From: CAIWHR01 sp039931775
GTDB lineage: Bacteria > Pseudomonadota > Gammaproteobacteria > Burkholderiales > Casimicrobiaceae
DNA length: 20,017 nucleotides
Reading direction: 5' to 3'
Assembly (NCBI GenBank): GCA_039931775.1
Contig: JBDTRG010000040.1
Location: 1 to 20,017 of the forward strand
This document shows, one piece after another, positions 16,009 through 20,017 of this stretch. The notes under the pieces are model-generated. The model did no database searches, was not told the DNA's origin, and saw only the letters and a list, made by a program, of their open reading frames with translations. Made by a program: the position numbers and the translations under genes. Position 1 is the stretch's first letter, and the number at the start of each line of letters is the position of its first letter.

Positions 16009-16841
16009 GCGCTGCATCGATTACCGGATGGGGGTTTCCGGGCTGGGCGCGAGCCCTCGTCACCGCTATTCTGCTGGCACTGTTCGCGTTCGCGATCTTC
16101 GGCCCGCTTCTCAACCTGGTGCTCTGGGCGTTTGCAGAGAAGTGGTACTTCCCGAGTAAACTGCCGTCGGAATACGGCTTTCTGTTCTGGCAGCGCGTCT
16201 TCAATCCGCGCGGCAATGCGCTCGCCTCGCTCGGCACCAGCGTGTGGATTGCCGTGCTGACGGTCGTCGTGAGCCTCGCCGTCGCGATTCCTGCCGGCTA
16301 TGCACTGGCGAGGCTCAAACTTCCTTGGCGCGGCGCGATCCTGTTCCTGTTCCTGCTGCCGCAAGCGGTGCCGAACCTGCCGATCTACGTCAATATCGCG
16401 CGCGTGTTCTACGAAGTGGGCCTGAACGGCACGATCCTCGGCGTCGTGCTTGTCCACGCGGCGCACGGTCTGGTGCTTGCGGTCTGGATCGCCTCGGCGG
16501 CATTCGCCGCGGTCGACGCATCTCTCGACGAGGCCGCCCGAAATCTCGGCGCGTCGCCGTGGACCTGCTTCCGCACGATCACTCTGCCGCTCGCCGCCCC
16601 CGGGCTGATGGCCAGCGCGATCTTCGTCTTCCTGGAGTCGCTCGACGAGTTCACCGGAACCTACTTCGTCGGCGTCCCCGACGTGACGACGCTGCCGCTC
16701 CTGATGTTCAACGCCAGCATGGGCGGCAACTACCAGATCGCGTCGATCACTGCGCTCTTGCTGCTGCTGCCGTCGATCGGCTTCATGCTCGTCGTCGAGC
16801 GGTTCCTGAAAGCGGACGTGCTCGCGATGGTGGGGCGCTGA
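16005..16841 (+). CDS. ABC importer permease, second subunit
   Basis: A 278-residue inner-membrane permease of PotC-like type with about six membrane segments (ALVTAILLALFAFAIFGPLLNLVLWAF; WIAVLTVVVSLAVAIPAGYALA; ILFLFLLPQAVPNLPIYV and later ones). The EAA loop is SLDEAARNLGASPWTCFRTITLPLAAPG. LESLDEFTGTYFVG resembles the equivalent part of polyamine permeases, the nearest hint to a substrate class, though weak. ATG 16005 overlaps the stop of the first permease. The upstream frame open from 15630 is another reading of that gene and is not used. It is last in the importer operon, 77 bp before pgsA. Confidence 0.92.
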   Translation: MSAASITGWGFPGWARALVTAILLALFAFAIFGPLLNLVLWAFAEKWYFPSKLPSEYGFLFWQRVFNPRGNALASLGTSVWIAVLTVVVSLAVAIPAGYALARLKLPWRGAILFLFLLPQAVPNLPIYVNIARVFYEVGLNGTILGVVLVHAAHGLVLAVWIASAAFAAVDASLDEAARNLGASPWTCFRTITLPLAAPGLMASAIFVFLESLDEFTGTYFVGVPDVTTLPLLMFNASMGGNYQIASITALLLLLPSIGFMLVVERFLKADVLAMVGR

Positions 16842-16918
16842 GCGGGTCGGAACCGTTCCAAGAGCCGGCGCGGTAGAATCGCTGCGCGTTGCCGCCACTG
16901 GAGGGCCGCGCGCAAACG

Positions 16919-17494
16919 ATGTTCTCCAACATTCCCATTCTGCTCACTTGGCTCCGGATCGTGCTGATTCCGGTGTTCGTCATCGTCTACTACGTGCCGG
17001 ACGCCTGGCTCGCTCCCGCGACGAAGAACTGGACCGCGATGTCGGTGTTCGCCGTCGCGGCGATCACCGACTGGCTCGACGGCTACCTTGCGCGCCGTTG
17101 GGGCGAGGTCAGCGCGTTCGGAGCGTTCCTCGATCCGGTTGCCGACAAGCTGATGGTTGCCGCGGCGCTGATCGTGCTCGTCTGGCTGGGTCGCGCGGAA
17201 TCCTATCTCGCGATCATCATCATCGGCCGCGAGATTGCGATCTCCGCGCTGCGCGAATGGATGGCGCAGCTTGGACACACGAAGAGCATCGCGGTCGCGT
17301 TCATTGGCAAGGTAAAGACCGTCGCCCAGATGACGGCGATCATCGCGCTGCTGCTGTGGGAAAACGTGATTCCAGGGGTGTCGACACCGCTGCTTGGGGA
17401 AATCGCGCTGTGGGTCGCCGCGATCCTCACGCTGTGGTCGATGTTCCACTATCTCAAACTCGCCGCGCCGCATATTGAAGGCCCACGGAATTGA
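16919..17494 (+). CDS. pgsA: CDP-diacylglycerol-glycerol-3-phosphate 3-phosphatidyltransferase
   Basis: A 191-residue integral membrane enzyme that makes phosphatidylglycerophosphate, the precursor of phosphatidylglycerol and cardiolipin. The CDP-alcohol phosphatidyltransferase motif is complete: Asp51, Asp54-Gly55, Ala58-Arg59, Gly68, Asp72, Asp76 (DWLDGYLAR...GAFLDPVAD). It starts MFSNIPILLTWLRI, typical of PgsA. ATG 16919 is chosen; GGAGG lies 15 nt upstream, rather far, and a TTG at 16889 is an unlikely alternative. A TAGAAT at 16874-16879 could be a -10 element, but no good -35 is seen. tRNA-Asn follows. Confidence 0.95.
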   Translation: MFSNIPILLTWLRIVLIPVFVIVYYVPDAWLAPATKNWTAMSVFAVAAITDWLDGYLARRWGEVSAFGAFLDPVADKLMVAAALIVLVWLGRAESYLAIIIIGREIAISALREWMAQLGHTKSIAVAFIGKVKTVAQMTAIIALLLWENVIPGVSTPLLGEIALWVAAILTLWSMFHYLKLAAPHIEGPRN

Positions 17495-17528
17495 CGCGCC
17501 CTCGATGTGTGCTCGAGCAACCCGGAAT

Positions 17529-17558
17529 TTGACCGGGTAGCCGCAAAAACAGTAAAAT
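17529..17558 (+). promoter_or_regulatory. Promoter of tRNA-Asn
   Basis: TTGACC at 17529-17534 and TAAAAT at 17553-17558, spacer 18 bp, ending 10 bp before the mature tRNA start. This is the best sigma70-type match in the window and is placed correctly for a tRNA gene. Confidence 0.8.
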
Positions 17559-17568
17559 ACAAGGCTGT

Positions 17569-17644
17569 TCCCTGATAGCTCAGTTGGTAGAGCGACGGAC
17601 TGTTAATCCGCAGGTCCCTGGTTCGAGCCCAGGTCGGGGAGCCA
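17569..17644 (+). tRNA. tRNA-Asn (anticodon GTT)
   Basis: A 76-nt cloverleaf. The acceptor arm TCCCTGA pairs with TCGGGGA (one T-G wobble), the D-arm has AGCTCAGTTGGTAGAGC, the anticodon loop is CTGTTAA with GTT, the T-arm has GGTTCGAGCCC, the discriminator is G, and CCA is encoded (17642-17644). It closely resembles bacterial tRNA-Asn. Its 3' end is where integrase-bearing DNA begins, so it appears to serve as an integration site. Confidence 0.97.
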
Positions 17645-17669
17645 AATATTCAATGACTTGCGAGGGCCG

Positions 17670-17690
17670 ATTGCCTAAAAATTAGGCAAT
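17670..17690. repeat. Perfect hairpin/palindrome in the attachment-site arm
   Basis: ATTGCCTAA and TTAGGCAAT arms (9 bp, no mismatch) flank a 3-nt A loop. It begins 25 bp after tRNA-Asn and is A/T-rich relative to its surroundings. It may be a terminator for the tRNA (no clear T-tract) or an integrase or IHF binding site. Confidence 0.75.
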
Positions 17691-17723
17691 TGGGTATATT
17701 CGATAGACCCAATTGGGTCTATT
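17687..17723. repeat. 14-bp direct repeat plus 20-bp palindrome at integrase 3' end
   Basis: CAATTGGGTATATT (17687-17700) and CAATTGGGTCTATT (17710-17723) match at 13 of 14 positions with a 23-bp period. The second lies within the perfect palindrome ATAGACCCAATTGGGTCTAT (17703-17722), which includes the integrase stop codon. Spaced direct repeats beside the tRNA are what arm-type integrase sites look like; the palindrome could also end the integrase transcript. Confidence 0.75.
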
Positions 17724-18762
17724 TCACGCTCGCAATGATCGGTGTTTCGTTCGGCCGCACCATCGTCGGCAGCAGCCCCTTGATGTAGATTTCGGTCGTG
17801 CGCACGCTCGCGTGGCCGAGCAGGTGTTGCACCCGGCGAAGGTCGATTCCACTGCGTACCATATCGGTGGCGCCCTTCGCGCGAAGATCGCGCAGGCCAA
17901 AGTCCTGCACATTGGCTTTACCCGGACCGCAATAGCGCCGGAACATGGCGCCGATACCGTCGACGGTGAAACCCTTGCCATCGCGCCGATGCACGAACGT
18001 GGGATAGACGACGTCGGCGGCGAGATGCTGATCGATGAGCGCCGCAAGCTCGCCGACGAGCTCGATCTCGACCAACCTGCCGGTCTTACCGCGTGCGAAG
18101 CGAAGCGCGCGCTGGCGCTCCGCTAGCCTGATCACGTTGCGCGGTCCCATGCCGAGCAAGTCGGCCGGAAGCGCCAGCGTTCGAATCGCGAGAACCATCG
18201 CGGCCCGTACCGCGACGCCGGCGACCGCATGGACCTTCAGATACTCGTCGTCCGAAATCAATCGCTCTCGGCGCACTCGGCGCGGTTTCCTGACCCCTCG
18301 GCATGGGTTCAGCGTGACGTGACCCGCTTCCACCGCGTAGGACATGGCGGCCGATAGGCAGGCGAGCTCTTGGCGAACGTGCGATGTGTCCTGCGCTCGT
18401 GCATCGCGATATCCGGCGACATGACGGGCTGTCAGCGCTTTGATCGGGATGTGACCGAGCCCATCTTTCAATGGCTCTTTGTCGCGCGCATAGTCACGCG
18501 CCGTACGCAGCGAAATCCGGCCGGCCTTCACATAGCCGGCGCAGATCGTTCCGGCGAAGAGGTCGAGCAGCCAAGCAATGGTGTCGACGGTCGGGCCGTC
18601 GCGTCGCCACGCCGCGAAGCTCGCCATCGCCGCCACGTAATCGGAGCCGAAATAGGTCCACGCCTCGGCGGGACCGCGCCGCGCGCGATACTGGCGTCCG
18701 TGACGGTACAGGCCTGGCGGCAACGGTTGTTCACGCCTCGGATGTATGCGGCGCCTTCCCAT
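17719..18762 (-). CDS. Tyrosine recombinase/integrase, probably catalytically altered
   Basis: A 347-residue phage-type integrase. The N-terminal part (1-60) is basic, a core-binding domain lies at about 60-160, and the catalytic domain at about 165-330. Visible catalytic residues are Lys226 (ARGKTGR), Arg294 in LRDLRAKGATD (Arg291 at the usual His position), His317 in VQHLLGHAS, and the nucleophile Tyr326 in RTTEIYIKG. The first catalytic Arg expected in the TxxRPxDLL box is Leu198 (TLALPADLLGM, codon CTT, bases 18169-18171); CGT would restore Arg. ATG 18762 has AGGGAAAGG just upstream; the longer frame to 18831 overlaps the upstream gene. The stop is 74 bp from tRNA-Asn. The role would be site-specific integration and excision at this tRNA. 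Confidence 0.88.
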   Translation of the reverse strand: MGRRRIHPRREQPLPPGLYRHGRQYRARRGPAEAWTYFGSDYVAAMASFAAWRRDGPTVDTIAWLLDLFAGTICAGYVKAGRISLRTARDYARDKEPLKDGLGHIPIKALTARHVAGYRDARAQDTSHVRQELACLSAAMSYAVEAGHVTLNPCRGVRKPRRVRRERLISDDEYLKVHAVAGVAVRAAMVLAIRTLALPADLLGMGPRNVIRLAERQRALRFARGKTGRLVEIELVGELAALIDQHLAADVVYPTFVHRRDGKGFTVDGIGAMFRRYCGPGKANVQDFGLRDLRAKGATDMVRSGIDLRRVQHLLGHASVRTTEIYIKGLLPTMVRPNETPIIASVK

Positions 18763-18982
18763 GCCTTTCCCTGATGGCTCGAACATTGACCTCGAATTGC
18801 GGCTCGAGGTCGCGAGGGGGCTCGCCTCCAAGCGCCGCGGTTACGGCGTCCCTGGCCACGAGTATCACCCCATCGGAAGGGTGAATCTTGAATGGAATTC
18901 CGAGGCTGCGCAACACGCGCGCTTGCGCTGCAGGGCGCTCACGCCGCGTAAGCTCAGCCAAATCAGTAGGAGAGAGTATCAA
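18731..18982 (-). CDS. DUF4224-like small protein upstream of integrase
   Basis: An 83-residue protein starting LSPTDLAELTRRERPAAQARVLRSLGIPFKIHPSDGVILV. The order 'xxLAELTxxxRPxAQxxxLRxxGIPFxxxxxGxxxV' is that of DUF4224 proteins, which often sit directly before integrases in prophages and may act as small DNA-binding regulators or directionality factors. The start is TTG at 18982, since an in-frame stop lies three codons upstream (18989-18991); no strong ribosome-binding site is seen. Its 3' end overlaps the integrase start by 32 bp, implying coupled expression. Function is unproven for the family. Confidence 0.75.
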   Translation of the reverse strand: MILSPTDLAELTRRERPAAQARVLRSLGIPFKIHPSDGVILVARDAVTAALGGEPPRDLEPQFEVNVRAIRERHGKAPHTSEA

Positions 18983-19066
18983 TTGCTTTTAGTCGCCAAC
19001 CGTAACGCTGCATGAGGGAAATCAGGGAATGTGCATGGACTCGGATTGCCACGGACACGGTCTTCG

Positions 19067-19105
19067 CTCGCGTGAGGAAAGAGAGGAACACGCCCCTCGC
19101 GTGAG
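19067..19105. repeat. 10-bp direct repeats upstream of the DUF4224-integrase pair
   Basis: CTCGCGTGAG occurs at 19067-19076 and again at 19096-19105, a 29-bp period, with similar purine-rich sequence after each. Nearer the gene, AGGGAA is repeated at 19015-19020 and 19024-19029. The position 85-125 bp before the DUF4224 start suggests protein-binding sites, for example for a regulator of integrase expression. Confidence 0.5.
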
Positions 19106-19176
19106 AACAGAGTTATCCAGGCGGGATGCCTTCGCACTGGACGGTGCGTAGGGGGCCGCACGCGTCGCCGCGTGCG

Positions 19177-19216
19177 CAAAAGAAAAGGCCCTCGATCCTT
19201 GCGAACTGAGGGCCTT
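19177..19216 (-). terminator. Rho-independent terminator reading leftward
   Basis: A perfect 9-bp stem AAGGCCCTC/GAGGGCCTT (19185-19193, 19208-19216) with a 14-nt loop. On the minus strand it is followed by TTCTTTTG, continuing the TT of the stem into a near-continuous T-tract. It would end a minus-strand transcript coming from the right and so insulate the DUF4224-integrase genes. No matching minus-strand gene is evident between here and 19788. Confidence 0.65.
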
Positions 19217-19375
19217 GCTGCGTGACGAACCAACGAGTCCATGCACGAGGCATGGCCGCAGGCGCATCACCTAGCATCGCCGGATCTTGCGATCCGACAA
19301 CGCCAGCTATGCTCGGGCGCTAGACCGAGCGCACAACCTAAGTCGCTTGCGCGACGAGATCGGAATCGCTTCCGA

Positions 19376-19533
19376 TCACTTCAAGGGCGGGTAACGACCG
19401 CAACGCCAACGCCAAAGAGGCACTGGACTTAATCTCGGCTTGACGACAAGCCGAGATGAAGGCTGTGTGAGCACGATGCTCACGGCAAGCGGCTGGAGTA
19501 TTGCACTGTCGGCGCGTCACTTCAAGGGTGGGT
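19376..19533. repeat. 17-bp direct repeats within the hairpin array
   Basis: TCACTTCAAGGGCGGGT at 19376-19392 and TCACTTCAAGGGTGGGT at 19517-19533 match at 16 of 17 positions, 141 bp apart, with further loose similarity after them (GTAACGAC against GTGCGAC). Between them lie the two strongest hairpins. They may mark a duplicated unit of a structured RNA or binding sites. Confidence 0.7.
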
Positions 19534-19551
19534 GCGACGAAATGAGGGGTG

Positions 19552-19592
19552 CAAGACGACAAGCCCCTTGCTGCAGGGGGTTTTTCGTCTTG
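19552..19592 (+). terminator. Rho-independent terminator reading rightward
   Basis: CCCCT/AGGGG (19564-19568, 19575-19579) is followed by GTTTTT. An outer perfect 8-bp pair CAAGACGA/TCGTCTTG (19552-19559, 19585-19592) encloses it. The T-run fits only + strand termination. It closes the hairpin array and is the main reason to suspect a + strand transcript there. Confidence 0.65.
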
Positions 19593-19787
19593 ACAATGCG
19601 GCGGTCTACGAATGAGGAGCAAGCTCAACGATGCCGCTGGTCGTGTTCGCGGTCTTCAGTTGAAGGGAGGACCAACACACGTCGCCCATTGCAGACCTAA
19701 CGGTCAGCCGGAAACCGACATACGGAGGCGTGCAAGCGGACGTTCGACGCTGCAGTTTACGGCAGCAATTCCGACTCCGCGCCGAAT

Positions 19788-20006
19788 TCACGCCTGTTGC
19801 TGCGGGTTTGCGTTGGCGAACAGTTGTCCGACCATCTCACGAAACGGCGGTGTTTGATCCGAGCGAAAGGCTTGCGCCCGTCCCTGACTGATTAGCTCCG
19901 AGGGCGCGGTTTGGGCCGCCTGGCCAAAGTGATCAGCTGCATTGTCGGCGGGCACTGCCCCGCCGCCCATGTACTGCTTGAGCAAACCGCCCAGATCAAA
20001 TGCCAT
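19788..20006 (-). CDS. Short ORF resembling the N-terminus of a longer conserved protein (probably truncated)
   Basis: A 72-residue ORF starting MAFDLGGLLKQYMGGGAVPADNAADHFGQAAQTAPSELISQG, containing RAQAFRSDQTPPFREMVGQLFANANPQQQA and then TGA. AGGA lies 5 nt before ATG 20006. From memory, this pattern opens a roughly 150-200-residue hypothetical protein of Burkholderiales that continues after PQQQA with a Leu/Gly-rich part. Here neither this frame nor the neighbouring ones continue it, so the gene is probably cut off at 19788. Function is unknown. That it is truncated is recall-based and not proven from the window. Confidence 0.5.
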   Translation of the reverse strand: MAFDLGGLLKQYMGGGAVPADNAADHFGQAAQTAPSELISQGRAQAFRSDQTPPFREMVGQLFANANPQQQA

Positions 20007-20017
20007 GACGTCCTGCG

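Larger units (their letters stand above)
17645..18982. mobile_element. Integrative element (prophage or island), left end at tRNA-Asn
   Basis: DNA from the tRNA-Asn 3' end rightward carries an integrase pointing to the tRNA, a DUF4224-like gene and repeat-rich arm DNA. This is the usual layout of one end of a tRNA-targeted element. The extent given is the part directly supported; the element probably continues right. I found no second copy of the tRNA 3' end in the window, so the other boundary is either outside it or degraded. No phage structural, conjugation or cargo genes are visible. Confidence 0.7.
19031..19246. repeat. 216-bp segment bounded by perfect 13-bp inverted repeats
   Basis: GTGCATGGACTCG at 19031-19043 is the exact reverse complement of 19234-19246. 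Inside are TCCAG/CTGGA (19116-19120, 19137-19141), an 8-bp stem CGCACGCG/CGCGTGCG with TCGC loop (19157-19176), and the GGCCCTC hairpin (19185-19216). The right arm can instead pair locally, because GCATGG recurs at 19250-19255 (CCATGC at 19239-19244). No flanking target-site duplication is seen. It could be a MITE-like element or a folded RNA with two alternative states. Confidence 0.6.
19281..19592 (+). ncRNA. Candidate structured RNA: array of perfect hairpins
   Basis: In order on +: CGGATC-TTGC-GATCCG (19281-19296); GCTCGG/CCGAGC (19311-19330); GTCGC-TTGC-GCGAC (19342-19355); GATCGGAA-TCGC-TTCCGATC (19358-19377); an 11-bp perfect stem with ACGA loop (19432-19457, arms ATCTCGGCTTG/CAAGCCGAGAT); GTGAGCA-CGA-TGCTCAC (19467-19483); and a terminator at 19552-19592. 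Two 17-bp direct repeats lie between them. Six exact stems with 3-8-nt loops in 200 bp, without a credible ORF, suggest a folded RNA. No promoter better than TTGCGA-15 bp-TATGCT (19287-19313) was found, and strand is inferred only from the terminator. Protein-binding DNA sites are the alternative. Confidence 0.4.
18983..19787. other. 805-bp block without a convincing gene, rich in hairpins and repeats
   Basis: Frames here encode only Arg/Ser-rich, low-quality peptides that run across perfect inverted repeats, so I do not call them genes. The block holds direct repeats near the DUF4224 gene, a 216-bp segment bounded by 13-bp inverted repeats, and a leftward terminator-like hairpin. To the right lie a hairpin array (19281-19592) ending in a rightward terminator, and about 200 bp (19593-19787) in which I see little beyond small imperfect hairpins. 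It is best read as regulatory or RNA-coding DNA of the integrative element. Confidence 0.6.

Noticed and set aside
16856..16880. Full sigma70 promoter before pgsA
   Set aside because: TAGAAT resembles a -10 box, but the only -35-like hexamer is 11 bp away, too close.
18776..18784. GGCTCGAAC, a reverse-complement match to part of the tRNA T-arm, as a second attachment site
   Set aside because: Only 9 bases match, it lies at the integrase 5' end, and it does not extend into the tRNA 3' end.
19031..19246. Retron msr-msd region, because of flanking inverted repeats and internal hairpins
   Set aside because: No reverse transcriptase gene lies in the window on either side, and no clear branching-G context was seen.
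18979..19270. Two overlapping minus-strand frames of 82-87 codons in the inverted-repeat segment
   Set aside because: They run through perfect hairpins and a terminator, are Arg/Ser-rich and lack convincing starts.
19281..19592. CRISPR array or type III toxin-antitoxin RNA repeats
   Set aside because: Only two copies of a 17-bp repeat 141 bp apart, no regular spacers, no cas genes and no ToxN-like toxin gene.
19440..19857. Small + strand frames of about 80 codons at the right end
   Set aside because: They cross the rightward terminator or the conserved minus-strand ORF and show no protein-like pattern.

Overview
The window looks like chromosome from a GC-rich betaproteobacterium. The supporting signs are strongly GC-biased codon use, a paraslipin-type SPFH protein, MetY, DsbB, a uvrC...pgsA...tRNA neighbourhood and a Burkholderiales-like short ORF at the right edge. 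This assignment is an inference from gene content; no rRNA or other marker is present.

Left part (1-5060): the end of an SPFH/paraslipin gene and an SDR dehydrogenase (HSD10/FabG-like) lie on +. They face a compact minus-strand run, read right to left: a secreted triple beta/gamma-crystallin protein, a small CoA-binding protein, the PLP enzyme MetY, and DsbB. The last three are packed with 1-25 bp gaps or an ATGA overlap. The run combines sulfur assimilation, disulfide formation and a secreted protein whose three domains each carry a Cys-x8-Cys pair.

Middle (5061-12705): after a 436-bp leader with small hairpins comes a 1219-residue cytoplasmic six-PAS GGDEF-EAL protein with both catalytic sites intact. 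It is followed by a convergent alpha/beta hydrolase, then a DNA-repair pair: family 5 uracil-DNA glycosylase and UvrC, 6 bp apart. Two copies of one long inverted repeat (core AGTAGGGTCAGACTCGACTT and its reverse complement) sit at 1588-1671 and 9159-9246. Each fits almost exactly between the stop codons of two convergent genes.

Right-middle (12706-17644): a complete four-gene ABC importer (ATPase with TOBE domain, periplasmic binding protein, two permeases) lies between uvrC and pgsA, a gene pair often adjacent in proteobacteria. pgsA is followed by tRNA-Asn(GTT) with a good sigma70-type promoter.

Right end (17645-20017): accessory DNA begins at the 3' end of tRNA-Asn. A tyrosine integrase and an upstream DUF4224-like gene run back toward the tRNA. 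The 74 bp between tRNA and integrase hold two palindromes and a near-perfect 14-bp direct repeat, as expected of an attachment-site arm. The integrase appears to have Leu where the first catalytic Arg should be. The next 800 bp hold no convincing gene, but they are dense in perfect hairpins, repeats and two terminator-like structures, and may encode one or more structured RNAs. The window closes with a minus-strand ORF that looks truncated. The most novel material is this non-coding block and the convergent-gene repeat family; no complete new multi-gene system is evident.
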